From Sambucus nigra (lineage: Eukaryota; Streptophyta; Magnoliopsida; Dipsacales; Adoxaceae), in the NCBI GenBank assembly GCA_949130495.1, contig OX422221.1, forward strand, positions 148,141,405 through 148,205,404: DNA of 64,000 bases, read 5' to 3'. Under the pieces are notes generated by a model, which saw only the letters and a list, made by a program, of their open reading frames with translations, did no database searches and was not told the origin of the DNA. The translations under genes and the position numbers were made by a program. Each line of letters opens with the position of its first letter. The first letter of the stretch is position 1. This document shows, piece by piece, positions 10,463 through 21,899 of the stretch.

Positions 10463-12538
10463 ATGGCAATGATAGGTAATAGGTCAACAGCAGAGTTTAG
10501 GGAGTTTCTTAACATCCCTAACTGGGTGTACATTGAATGTTCCTATGTTCCTCGCAATGTTTAAGATATTGAGGACGGTCATTGGATTCATGTCCTCTTA
10601 TTTCCCCAAGGGGGTTTACCCTTCCCCCCAAATCGCTTATTTTTGCACTTCTTTAGTTACTTTTACATAGTTCCTTCCCAATGTTCTCTAAATGTTTGGA
10701 AGATTTTCAACGGTGTATATAGGATCAATCAGCTCTATGGAACTAATTTAGGTCTTACTAAAATTTGTTATTGCTAGTCCTTCTCTTGAACAAGCTCTAG
10801 TCTCCTTTATCTAAAAGCTAGGAGTCCAAATAGGGAATTGGTAGTCAATATACATGATTCCCACAAGGACTATTGGCAAGAGGGGTTTATTATCAGGAAC
10901 TGGCAGTTCCCTACCCAAACTGAATGGGCTAGGTACAAGGGACCTACGATTCCCTTTTATGGGGAGGAGTATATAGGTAGGCATAGATCTTGTTCCGCTC
11001 ATTGATTTTCTGTTAGTGTAATGTATTTCTTATGTTTTTCTTTTTTCCTTTTTCAGCGAAGACAAAGAACTCAATCGCAAAATTCGAGTTACTGAGATGA
11101 TCAAAGCTTGGAAGATCAGGGAATACTTGGCTGACAGTGAGCATCCGCGATCAACTGCATTCCTTTTGGAGTACAAGAACATCGGGTCTAGCTTTATTAC
11201 CCGACCTATGGATAGTATTCCTTACCTTGACATCATAAAAGAGGCTACAGCTAAACTAATCCAGTTGGACGAAGAGAAGAGCAGCTCTGGTGAAGACAGG
11301 GTAGGGGCTGACAGAGGTGAAGTTGAAGGTGACTCTAGTGAAAAGAGTCCAAGCGGTGAAGAATCTTCCAGTTCGGAAGAGGGTTCGTAGGTTTCAAAGG
11401 ATTTGGATAACTCCAACGAGGAAACTATAGCCCCTTCTAGGAAAAATCTGATCTAGGATGATGATGAAGACAATATGGTACTTGCTCGCAGATTGAAGAA
11501 ATGAAAGTCTGGGAGTGGGGATACTGCCACTGGCTCCCAGACTATTGCTCATGAGCAGGAGAGGAAGAAGAAAGAGGTGGCGTTGGTGAGAGAGAGAGAG
11601 AGAGAAAGAAAAAGGAAGAGGGGAAGAACAAGGAGAGAGAGGAAGTAAGGACCAAGACAGGGTAGTCTTTAGTGCCCGTATCTTCCCTGGGTGAGGGGGC
11701 TTCTATTGCTACTTCCCCTTCGCTGGCTCCGACGGTGCTCGAGAGAGCAGTCTTGCCAACTGATCGCCAGAGGTTGTCGAGTATAAAGACCGACTAGTTA
11801 GCTCTGAAGGAAAGTCAGGGGCTAGCCTTGGTAAGTCTGTTCTTACTTCTTTACTCTTGCAGTTATCTTCAATACCTTCTTTTCTAAGTGTTTTCTTCTT
11901 TTTTCAGTTTTTATTTGATTTCATCGTCTTCTATTACAGCCACGATGAGCTGGCGAGGAGAAATACCGAGTTGGAAGCGAGCCTAAAGACTGCTCTTGCT
12001 GCTCAGAAGTCTTCCGACCTTGCCTTGGAAAAATCTAATAAAGTAAAATAGGCAACGTCCAAGGAGCTAGAGGAGCTGAGGAAGTCTTACGACTTGGTCT
12101 ATATGAGCAAGCTGGTAGTGGTCAAGGAGAACAAAGAGCTTATCGAGAAGATGAAGAAGATGGAATCTGAAACCGCCACTCTCAAAGGAGAGCTAGTACA
12201 ACGCTGGATGGGTCACAGCGTACGAGGATGCTGAGGCTCAGACTGACTATATTAGCCGTATCAACTTTAAGAAGGGTTATGATAAGGCCTTGCTTGTTGC
12301 CGAGCTGGATGTTGATTCCCCCCTCTTTGACGAGAATAACCCCAGCCCCAAGCCTGTTATGGATGAGGTGCCTCCTCCTGCTGCCAATGAAGGTATCTCA
12401 ACCGTCCCAACCACTGATGATGATGTTCCCCTTGATCAGGAAATGGTGATTGGTCCATCTGAAGGAGGTGCACCTGGGGCTGTCACGGATAAGGAGAAGC
12501 AACCAGCCTCTTTAGAACAAACTGAGGTCACTAACTAG
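10463..12538 (+). pseudogene. Extra ORF of the Tat element (putative gypsy-type transposon protein, Transposase_28-like), opposite strand to pol
   Basis: Starting at the ATG at 10463, the plus strand encodes a globular segment with NWVYIECSYVPRN, HVLLFPQGGLPFPPN and FYIVPSQCSLNVW. This fits the plant-specific 'putative gypsy type transposon' domain (PF04195) from memory. Next come a segment around 11097-11220 (IKAWKIREYLADSEHP), an acidic Ser/Glu-rich region (11270-11390), a basic Glu/Arg/Lys stretch (11560-11650), a coiled coil (11941-12190, ELARRNTELEASLKTALAAQ) and an acidic tail ending at TAA/TAG near 12538. Several stops (for example 10562, 11388, 12049) and frame changes make it a pseudogene. 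Such opposite-strand ORFs between pol and the 3' LTR are known in Tat-lineage elements; their role is unknown. Confidence 0.72.
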
Positions 12539-12759
12539 TCTTTTTAGGGACCTTTGTGTTTTTTGTATCTCTATTTCTTCTTACTGATGTACTCAAACTG
12601 TTTTTGTTTTAATGAAATGAAGTTCTGTTTTTCTCTATGCACTGATTTATTTGTTCTCCAATGCTTATATGATTTGTAGTTCATCGATGTTGAGGGATAT
12701 ATTCATGCTACCTCTCAACTAGGAAAAAATCTTGGTCCCGATGTGAGAAACTGAGTTCG

Positions 12760-13270
12760 TCGTTCCTTTGTACAAATTTACAAGTCTCTTAGGTCGAGGA
12801 ATCAATACTATAAGGAATAGTCAGAGCTCGTTGCCAAGCTGAAAGATAGGCTTCAGGAGATGGAGGAGGTCAGCGCTTCTATTTAAGAAGAAGTGGATGC
12901 TCTGAAGGCTAAGATTCTGGATGCCTCCAAGGTTAATCAGGTTATAGAGGTCCTTCAACAAGAGAATAACGCTCTAAGGAGGGAAGTCTCGCAACTTAGG
13001 GAGAATGCGTAAAGCATTGCCCCTTGAGTTTTTCGTGGTTCCTCTTCATCGACTGGGTCGCGAGCTGGTACTTACGATAGTGGCTCAATTAGGGAGATTA
13101 CCAAGATTCGAGGTGATGTTCGCAAGGCGTATGTGATAGCTGTCGTTCTTCAAATAAATATTACCTCAATGAGGCACCTATTCAAGAATGGTCCTAGGTA
13201 GGTGTGGACTGATGGTTATGACCAGGGTTGGACCGATGCTCCGATGAAGATGAAGGAGGTCAAAGAGTAA
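12760..13270 (+). pseudogene. Second coiled-coil remnant of the Tat extra ORF
   Basis: After a ~220-base AT-rich gap the plus strand again encodes heptad-rich sequence (LKDRLQEMEEVSASI, then EEVDALKAKILDA and QQENNALRREVSQL) and ends with WTDGYDQGWTDAPMK before a stop at 13270. Stops at about 12885 and 13010 interrupt it. It may be the 3' half of the same extra ORF or a partial duplication of its coiled coil. Confidence 0.5.
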
Positions 13271-14229
13271 TCTTTCATAAGAGGGTGGTTCAGTGCTCTT
13301 AGGGAGTTACCGATACCTAGGAACTCTTTCCTCTGGTATCGGCATGAAATCTCTCCCTCAACTTTGATGCCAAACCCATTCATAAGGGATGATCGATGGG
13401 TTCCCATAGATGCGATCCCAAGACAGCTCATGGAACCAAATTCAGAAGAAGTCAAGGAGGAATTAACTCCTCACCCAGAGGACAGTCGATGAGCGTGAGT
13501 GGATGACTATCTTGTTCAGCATCCTAGTTCTCATTAGGGTTTAAATTACTCAGCATATATAACTCTTTGTATATGTAATGATGTCATAAAATAGTTATGT
13601 TTCGGGCGATTTGCTGACTAAACATGTGTTGTGTTATTTTTTACTTCATTGATCTCTTGTTCGATTATCTTGGGCCCTTCCAGCTGACTAGATTTGACTT
13701 GGGCAGAGTTTGTTGCTGAGTGAGTATCCCCCCAGCCCAGTATACTTTTAGTGTACAATTATGCCTCACTTTACCTTTTAGGTCGTGTTGTCACACTTTC
13801 TTAGGCCTAAGTGAGGCAATGGTGAGGATACACTTGGTATCGAATGTTCTATCCGAGCAGGATTTCTGAGCCAAAAAATGTTGGCGACCAACCTGGGTTG
13901 GCCATGTTGCCTAAGGGTCCTCTGTAGGGCTTCATATATTTCAAGTGGCAAGCTAGGAGGTCATTCGTGTTCGTTGACGAATGCCTGAGGAGGGCCATTA
14001 TACATTAACCCCGCTTTAATAAGTTTCTCGTGATTTTAGTTTTGTATGTTAAGCGGGGAGCCTATAACTTGGAAAGGGTGCATGAATTATAACGTAGTTG
14101 AGAAAAATTAACACTCCATAAAATGCTACTGCCAAACAAATCTTATTAATCAAAAATAAATTAAAAATTCAACACTAAGTTCAAACAGAAAAAAGAAAGA
14201 TAGAAGTAGAATTTCTTTAAATTGTTGCA
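13271..14229. other. Tat internal non-coding spacer
   Basis: Region between the end of the plus-strand extra ORF and the end of the minus-strand integrase. No supported coding sequence; short ORFs here look like shadows. The transcripts of the two strands converge here. Confidence 0.45.
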
Positions 14230-15545
14230 TCCCAAGCTCTAGGTATATCCCTGCCCTATGGCGTTTCTAAGTGGTAGGCTCCTTGTAGGTCGTCTTTTAT
14301 CACCTTGAATGGCCCCTCCCAGTTTGGTCCTAGCTTGCCATCTGATGGTTTTATAGCGCTGCCAAGAACATTCCTTAGGACGTAGTTCCCAACCTGAAAT
14401 GCTCTTGGATTGACCTTTTTGTTATAGTGTTTTACTAGCTGTTACTAGTAGGCTGCTAGTTTCACTAGAGATAACACCCTTCGTTCCTCAGCTAGGTCAA
14501 GTTCAACGAGCAATGCTACATCATTCTGGCCTTGGTCGAAAAGAGTGGACCTCGTGGTAGGGAGGCCACCTTCCAAGGAGATAATTGCTTCCATCCCATA
14601 CGTTAGTCCGAATGGTGTCTCTTCAGTTCCTCACTGTGGGGTGGTGCGATAAGCCCATAGGATGTGGGGTAGTTCATTTACCCATGCTCCCTTATCTCAC
14701 TCCAAACGCTTTTTTAATCCATAAATAACGATTTGTTGGAAGCTTCAGCCTATCCGTTGCCCTGAGGGTATGCCACAGAGCTGAAGTAGTGCCGGATCCT
14801 GTGGTCACTACAGAAACCCTGGAAGAGGCCACTCTCAAACTAGGTTCCGTTGTTAGTGATGATGGTCTTTGGAATCCTAAAACTAGTGACAATGTTCCTT
14901 CATATGAATCTTATCATGTCCGCATCTCTAATGTTCTCTAGTGGCTCTACTTCTATCCATTTGGTGAAGTAGTCTGTTGCGACCAACAGATACTTACGAT
15001 TGCCATCTACGATAGGTAGAGAGCCCACGATGTCCATACCCCATTGGGCGAAAGGCCGTGGGATGGTAAGTGGCTTCAGATTGTTAGCCGACTGGTGAAC
15101 CATAGGTGCGTGGAGTTGGAACTTTTTCCATTTGCGAGCATAGATTCCAGTGTCTTTTTACATGTACAGCCACTAGTAGCCTTCTTTCATTACTCAAAAA
15201 GCTAGCGACCTGCCCCCAATGTGACTCCCACAGATTCCATCATGGAGTTCATGCATGACTTGCTCGACATCCTTTGGATGAACACATTGGAGGTAAGGGA
15301 CAGTGAAATTTTTTATACAGCCTTCCCTTAGAAGATAAGTGAAAGCGAGCAACTTTGACTATTATCTGATGAGCAGTCTTCTTATCGTCTGCTAGCACAC
15401 CATCCTTTAAATAATCCCTTAAGGGGTCCATCCAATTGGGGGCTGTCTCAATCTGGAGAATATGCTCCACGCTCGGTAGCTTGTCGATTTGGTTGATACT
15501 TGGTTGGGTAAGGAAATCAATCTGAACTGTCCTCTTCAATTCGGA
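14230..15545 (-). pseudogene. Tat integrase, inactivated (pol C-terminal module)
   Basis: Minus-strand order: the linker with RLYKKFHCP; an HHCC zinc-finger region (HELHDG...GSH kept, while both downstream cysteines appear replaced, reading RKWKKFQ where KCxKCQ is usual); the rve core with WGMDIVGSLP and DYFTKWIEVEPL; then a C-terminal GPFKVIKDD-type segment near 14290-14330. The second catalytic aspartate is lost: the expected TDNGTQF reads TNNGT-stop-F at about 14848-14868. More stops follow. The enzyme joins cDNA ends to host DNA; this copy cannot. Identity is secure from motif order, and inactivity follows directly from the replaced residues and stops. Confidence 0.85.
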
Positions 15546-15946
15546 GATGATTACTGAGCTTAAGACTGCGTGGGCATCAACATAGTTGTTATGTCCTCTT
15601 GAATATTGCTAGACGCTGACTTGTTCAAAGTTGGTTATTAATTCCTTTGCAGTGGTGAGATAAGCTGCCATCCTCTCATCTTTAGCATTGAAATCGCCAC
15701 TTATCTGGTTGGAGACCAACTGTGAGTCGTCGAATACTTGGAGTCGCTTTGCTCTAAGCATTTGCGCTTTCTATTGTCCCGCGATTAATGCTTCATATTC
15801 TGCTCCGTTGTTGGAGGCTTCAAATCCAAGCCTGATCCCTAGCTCGAGTATTGCATCTTCAGGGGTAATCAAAACGATGCCTACTACCACCCCTTTAGAA
15901 TTGGAGGCTCCATCAACGAATAGTCTCTAGACGTCCGATGAATAGT
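15546..15946 (-). pseudogene. Tat second RNase H (archaeal-type), degenerate
   Basis: On the minus strand the region reads as the extra RNase H that Tat elements carry between RT/RNase H and integrase: a DGASNSKG-like stretch, a GIVLITPEDAILE segment, EASNNGAEYEALI with its conserved Glu, and a DSQLVSNQISG-like patch. Frameshifts and stops are present. In this lineage the domain is thought to have been acquired in addition to the ordinary retroviral RNase H. Confidence 0.7.
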
Positions 15947-16653
15947 TTAGGGTTGGTCGCAAGGATGTTCTCCTATAAACTCTGCGATGAAGTTGGTGAG
16001 GACCTGCCCTTTGATGGCATTCCTCGACTGGAACTGAATGTCAGATCGCCTAAGCTCGACTAACCACTTTGATAGTCTACCTGATGGGTCTGCTTTTCTC
16101 AGGACTGCTTTAAGAGGGTGGGATGTAAGTACGATAATGGAGTGGGCCTCGAAGTAATGTTTCAATTTCCTTGAGGCTACCACTAGCACAAAGGCGAGCT
16201 TTTCTAGTGGTAGGTATCACTGTTCGGCGTCTAGGAGAGTCTTGTTCGAGTAATAGACTGGGTGTTGGATCCCCCTTTTTTCGCATACCAATGCAGAACT
16301 TACAGCATGACTGGATACTGCAAGGTACAGGTATAGGGAATCATTCTCTTGAGGGATTACGAGCAAGGGTGGTGTGTTGAGGTAAGCTTTGAGCTACTCT
16401 GACACCCTTGAGTAATCCTCGTTCCACTCCACATCTTTGCTTTTCTTCAACAATTGGAAGAACGGATGCCACCTTTCGGATGACTTTGAGATGAACCGAT
16501 TTAGGACGGCGACCATCCCCGCGAGCTTCTGCACATCTCTTATCGTACGGGGGGATGCACCCTATTGATGATGTCAATTTGGTCTGGGTTGGCTTCAATA
16601 CCTCTCTTGTTGACCAATTACCCAAGGAATTTTCCTGACTGGACACCGAAGGA
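15947..16653 (-). pseudogene. Tat RT C-terminal part and first RNase H, degenerate
   Basis: The frame 16189-15947 contains ASRKLKHYFEAHSIIVLTSHPL and RLSKWLVELRRSDIQF, the standard RNase H-like core that follows gypsy RT. Between it and the RT frame (16650-16190) the expected connection region is broken by several stops. Function in the intact family: degradation of template RNA during reverse transcription. Confidence 0.75.
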
Positions 16654-17295
16654 TCACTTACTTGCGTTGAGCTTCATTCGGTACTTCCTGAAGATTTTGA
16701 AGGTTCTTGATAGCTCAGAGAGGTGGTCTTCCTTAAGCTTAATCTTGATGAGCATATCATCGATGTAGACTTCCATAGTGCTTCCCATTTGGTCTTTGAA
16801 CATCTTGGTGACCAATCGCTGGTAGGTGGCTCCTACGGTTTTTAGCCCAAAGGGCATAAACTTATAGTAATATAACCCAACTATGGTTATAAACGCTATT
16901 TTTTCTTGATCTGGCTCGTACAGAGGGATCTGGTGATATCCGATGTATGTGTTCAGGAAGCTCATCCTTTCATGTGCTACAGTGGCATCCACTAACTGAT
17001 CAATCTTTGGGAGGGGGAAGTTGTCTTTAGGGCATGCCTTGTTGAGATCGGTGAAATCGATGCAAACGCTCCACTTTCCGTTGCTCTTAGGAACAACCAC
17101 TGGGTTGGATAGCCATTTGGGAAACAGGACTTCCCGTATGCATCCTGCGTCCAACAGTTTTTCAACTTCCTTCTCCACTGCTTTGTATTTTTTTAGAGAA
17201 GTTCGACGAGCTTTCCCTGTTATTTTTAATAAAACTGGATCAACGTGTAATCGATAACAAGTGATGTTTGCATCAATCTCGGGAAGCTCGTAAGG
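16654..17295 (-). pseudogene. Tat reverse transcriptase, main part
   Basis: An open minus-strand stretch of about 213 codons with RT motifs in order: KEVEKLLDAGCIREV, NPVVVPKSNGKW, CIDFTDLNKACPKD, FPLPKIDQLVDAT, MPFGLKTVGATYQ, and the catalytic box VYIDDMLIK (YxDD type). It ends at a stop right after KLNASK, where the family normally continues without interruption. Its N-terminal side is cut at 17295 by the insertion of the Athila-like element and resumes at 24656 with the VFSWEPY-encoding stretch. Catalytic residues look intact, so the stop and the split, not the active site, inactivate it. Confidence 0.88.
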
Positions 17296-19323
17296 TGTTG
17301 TCAAGTTTTATTTGTTATAAAACTACCGCAAGTGCACGGGCTATTGAAATATAGCGGGTGTAAGTACGAGTCGAACCCATAGACATTTCGTCAATTTTTA
17401 TAAAGTATTGATTGTCCAACTAGACATATGAGTGTATTAAATGTGATTGAGTTTTTTTAAAATAAAAATAAAGGCGGAATAAACGAACAAGTACAAGAAA
17501 TAATATTAAATGTGGAAGAAACTAGGACGTCGGATCCGTTTGTTAATTCTAATTAATTTTACACATTAATTTAATTCCGTGATTCCGAATTTATAACACA
17601 AAATATACCGACTCTCGTCGCGTACATTTAGAAGAATATAACATTACATGCGTTCAAAATATTTTAACGTCTCTTGAATTAGACAGCATAAATCCATATT
17701 CCCTCGAAAATATCACGTTCTAAATTTTTATTGTGTATTTAAGCATGGGATATCAAAACATCCAAGTGCAAGCATAACCCATCAAAAATGACAAATCTAA
17801 ATTTTTAAAGCATGAATTTATAATTAATTCTTGAGGTTTAAAAATACACTATCGTGTATTTTTAAGCGAATACCGAATTTTTTTATTTCAAATTAAAACA
17901 TGTCGGAATATGTTCAAAATTAAATTAACATGCGTGGTTTAATTAGTCATGACAAACATCACCTAAGTCCTAGTAAATAAACTACTCACACAACATATTT
18001 GACACACAAATATTGCAAGATGAAAAAATAATTTTCATTAATAAATGTCAACTTACAAAATTTTGGGGCCAAGACTTGAATTACAATACACAATATGCTC
18101 CTCCAAGGTGTGCCTCAATAATACTTCTTACACATATTTTTCTTCTCTCTCAAAGTGTGTCTATATCTCTAAAAAGAAATGTTGTTAAGAGTCTCTCCCT
18201 CCCCTCCCAAATGTCAAAATTCGTGTGTGATTTATACCCCAAAATGGGGTATAAAACGTGGGGAAAATAAGGTGGAGTTGTGGGAAGAAACATGGGTTGG
18301 TGGAGTAATGGTAATGGGCAGGTGGGGGGAGGGGTACCTGCTTTCGTCAAGTTGGAACATGAAAAAAAATTGAAGGTGGGAGTGTTGGGTTTAGTGGGCA
18401 AGTGGGGGGAGAGATTTTCGCCAAAAATTAAATGGGGAGAGGCAGGGTCGAACCCCTGACCTCGCACATAACTCTCCTTCTCCCAACCAGCTCATCTAAC
18501 TGCTCTTTCCAATATAAATATGCACCCAATTATATTTAACAACATATTACAACCCAAATCTCATAATTTGCACAATAGCCCAAATCACCATAACTTCTTC
18601 ATTCGGAGTCTGATTGACTTGCCGTTTGAACCGACGTGACCCTCATTTTGGTGCCAACAATATTTCAGTAGTGCTCAGGTCTCGGGATTGACTTTGGGCA
18701 TTGACCCGGGACTTTGACTTTGACTTTCTTTTGAATTCGAACTTTGCACGACCATAACTTCTTCGTTTCAACTCTGATTGATATGCCGTTTGAGCCCAGA
18801 CGTCCCTCATTTCGGTGACAACAATATTTATGTTGTGTTCAGGTCTTGGGATTGACTTTGGGTGTTGATTCGGGGCTTTGACTTTGACTTTCTTTTGAAT
18901 TCGAACTTTGCACGGCCATAACTTCTTCATTTCAACTCCGATTGATACGCCGTTTGAGCCCAGGCGTCCCTTGATTCAAGGCCTTCAATTTCCATGGTTA
19001 GTCCGAGTCCGAAATAAGACATTTGAATTAACAATTTTGCCCCTGAAGGTGCGTAAGTGATCTTTTCATGCTCAATTTGCGTCCGGACTTCACCGCTTTC
19101 TTTTTAAACCTGTCAATACTCAAAAACAAACTTGCACAAGATATTAGCAATAGAAGATGTGAGCTTGAAGTTCCCAAAATTTCATTATTAACCCCATTTA
19201 TTCTTAAATTTGTATTTTTCTTTAAAATAATAAAAATATCTATAAAAGCTCTCTATTTATGATAAAATGGGAATAACAACACTTAGATTTGGTTGTAAAT
19301 AATATAAAATAATGCACTCATCA
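17296..19323 (-). repeat. 3' LTR of the Athila-like element (2028 bp)
   Basis: Begins TGTTGTCAAG and ends GCACTCATCA; the left edge abuts the TSD TAAGG. It contains the CGCAAGTGCACGG stretch near its plus-strand start and a 164-bp tandem repeat near the other end. Confidence 0.93.
18588..18976 (-). repeat. 164-bp tandem repeat inside the LTR (about 2.4 copies)
   Basis: The word CCATAACTTCTTC recurs at 18588, 18752 and 18916, exactly 164 bases apart, each followed by a GATTGA(C/T)...GCCGTTTGA stretch and TTTGACTTTGACTTTC. The other LTR carries the same array at 23915, 24079 and 24243 with the same period, so the array predates this insertion. Confidence 0.9.
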
Positions 19324-19343
19324 AATACCCCCAAACCTAAACT
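19324..19343 (-). other. Polypurine tract of the Athila-like element
   Basis: On the minus strand AGGTTTGGGGGTATT runs straight into the 3' LTR. Together with the CTCGAGGACTAGCAA box (19344-19358) just upstream it forms the usual plus-strand priming end. Confidence 0.8.
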
Positions 19344-19404
19344 TTGCTAGTCCTCGAGCAAAACTAAATTTTTAAAATCTAACTCACTTTCGTAGGAATC
19401 ACGG

Positions 19405-19490
19405 TTGCACTTAGCATGTGCAACGCCGTTAAACCTCTAGGTTTCTCTAGTGGACGAGTTTTGTCTCGTGAGGGTTTGCAGTGAATATAC
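19405..19490 (-). ncRNA. Three-hairpin module upstream of the polypurine tract (copy 1)
   Basis: On the minus strand, in order: ACGAGACAAAACTCGT (19469-19454), AAACCTAGAGGTTT (19444-19431) and TTGCACATGCTAAGTGCAA (19423-19405). Each folds as a short hairpin with perfect stems. The module is repeated at about 59585-59669 in the second Athila-like element with the same order and stems. It is not a known RNA family to me; I infer a structural role in the retroelement RNA. Confidence 0.55.
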
Positions 19491-20823
19491 CCACAAAATT
19501 CAAAAACTTGACTCTATTTACAAGAGATTCAAAAGTAATATAACCAAGTTTGAATGCAAACTTCATAAATATAGCAAAATTTCACTTTTCAATCTCAACT
19601 TATTGTGTGTGTGTGCATAGCCAATATAACCGTCCATTTCAAAAGATTTGATCGTTACATTTCTTAGCCGAAAGTTTGTTTTGATTTCAAATGCTCACGG
19701 GATGCGCTCACAAATGAACACTCGTAGTTGGATAATTTCTCTCGGTATATGTGAATAAAAGAGTAAATTTATATGAACAAATTTCACATATGCATGATCA
19801 ATAACGAACTTTTTATAATGGATGAATATGATCTCATGAACCAAAAATCGATTACTTTTTTGAAAACATTGAATCACACCATAGATCCTATTCATCTTCT
19901 CTCCACACTTTAACTAACTTCACTTGAGATCGATTAGGACTTTCTTTGGTTTTATTGTAGGCTCGAATTTTGGCTAGAAAGAATGGCTTTTGGAGTTCAA
20001 AATTTCTGAGAATATAGAGGTTTTTCGGTATTTTTACTTTTAGGTACTTTTTCTCACCTCCATTTTTCTTTTCTCTTTATTTTTTTTCTTTTCAAACTCA
20101 CATTCTTTTACCTTTTTTTTTCTCCCTTTTTTTTTCTTTTATTCTTTTCTTTTCTTTTCACACATCATTCTTGCAACCTTATTTTCTTTTGGCCTTTTTC
20201 CAACCGTAATTTTACCCTAGTAGTCTCAGAAAATGGGCATGGCTTCTTTTTATGGGTTTTAAACTCCTAGTTGGAGTTGGGTAGGATAGTGGGCTTTCAA
20301 CAAAAGACTTATCTTCTTTTTGGCTCAAATGCGCTTGTAATGTAATAATGTAAAAAATGTTGGAGTTTGGGCTTAATTTTGGGCTTTCAAACGAGGGCCT
20401 AATCTCATTTCTCAAGTTTCATTAAGTTGATTTGTGTCTCAAGACGACTTGCTAAGACTTCTAGTGCTTAAGATTCTGATTTTGACCTTTTGTTTTCAGT
20501 AATCGAACAAAACAATGAATTTGAGATCATCAACGAATTTATCACTGAAGGAAAGTTTGAGTTATTTTAACTCGGATTGATTTAAATCTCTCGAAAACGA
20601 TGAATGGCACAATATCCCATTTGGCTAAAATCTCCACATTTATTCTTTAAGCATATTAACTTTCGCCTCAATATCCATTTTCGATCATATTATATGGCTA
20701 AGCGTCAAAATTTTATAAGTTGAGAGATTTACGAATTAATTCTATATTAAGAAATTGTTTCAAAACTCACTTATATTGAAAATCTTTTTGTATTTTTGAA
20801 TTTGTTTTTTTCAAAAATACTAT

Positions 20824-20862
20824 CCTTACCCCCAAACCTAAATTTTACATTGTCCTCAATGT
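20824..20862 (-). other. Internal polypurine-like motif
   Basis: Minus strand: ACATTGAGGACAATGT, then TTTAGGTTTGGGGGTAAG. The same pairing (a GAGGAC palindromic box followed by TTTGGGGGTG) occurs in the second element at about 58093-58130. It may be a second plus-strand primer or a remnant of an env-like region boundary. Confidence 0.5.
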
Positions 20863-20971
20863 ATACACAAATCAAAATATGGACAAATAAAATAAAGTAG
20901 AGAAGTAAAATGAGGATATTACCTGTGAATTTCCACTTGTGTCACCTACTTACAAACTATACAAGTGTATG

Positions 20972-21235
20972 TTAGCCATAAAATAAAGCTAAACAACTTG
21001 AAAAAAATCTAAGAAGGAGGGGGAAAAAAAAATTATATACAAAGTTGTGACAATTATCACCATCACCATAAATTAATAATCGAAATAGTTGTGGGTCATT
21101 CCAATTAATAATCTTTATAGTATTAAGTAAAAAAGTAGTATAAACTAGTGAATATGACCGCACAACATAAATCCAAAAATTAAAGTCACGGTCATAATGG
21201 TGATCACCGACATCATCACAAATAAAGAATTTCAA
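20972..21235 (-). pseudogene. Small hydrophobic ORF of the Athila-like element
   Basis: An 87-codon minus-strand frame with aromatic and hydrophobic residues, including WNDPQLFRLLIYGD, and ending FFFPLLLRFFSSCLALF. It follows the larger hydrophilic ORF after a stop and a ~30-base gap. I do not recognise it; it might be the 3' part of the same ancestral ORF. Confidence 0.35.
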
Positions 21236-21265
21236 AGCACGTGAATCATGTGTCGATGCATCACA

Positions 21266-21899
21266 TTAGGGTAGCAAATCATAATAAGGATCCACATATT
21301 TACTATCCCTATTCTTAAAATAGTCATGTAAAATTGGAGATGTATGCTCCAATCCTAAATGTGAGACTTTACAAAAATTACGAGACGAAGATGTATCACA
21401 CGGGAATGTATTCTCTTCGTCAAAAATGGGAGGACCATCATAATCACTAGAATTATCGATAAAATCGGGTAACAAATCCTCCACTAGATTTTCCCACAGA
21501 TAAGGTGAAGTAGCAATTTTATTAATTGAATTATAAGAAGAAACTTGACAAAAATCAACATCTAAGTCATTACAATTATTACTTGTGTTAAGTTTGTCAA
21601 TTTTCTTCAGACAAAATTGATTATCTTCAATTATTTCATGACTATTTTTAGAAATCTCGTCATTACAACATTGGTTTACTTCTTCCCAGTTGATACACTT
21701 TGGTGGGGCAAATAGTAATCAAAGGAATTGGACTCTCATCCATGCCATCTTTAATTTCTTTAAAAATTATTACTGATCCATCCGACTTAAATCGAAATAT
21801 GTAGTCATCCGAATTTTCAATAGTTTCTAGCCACACATCCAAATGATCAATAAGGGAATCCGAAAAATATGATGGGATAACAATATTGGGATCACCCAT
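21266..21899 (-). pseudogene. Short ORF of the Athila-like element, one frameshift, function unknown
   Basis: The minus-strand frame begins with MGDPNIVIPSYFSD at 21899 and runs to about 21715. From about 21715 a second frame, shifted once (PPKCINWEEVNQCCND), continues without a stop to 21266, giving about 210 codons in all. The product is acidic, rich in Asp, Asn and Ser, with no zinc knuckle or enzyme motif. It begins about 700 bases inside the primer site, where gag would be expected. I do not recognise it as gag. Confidence 0.45.
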
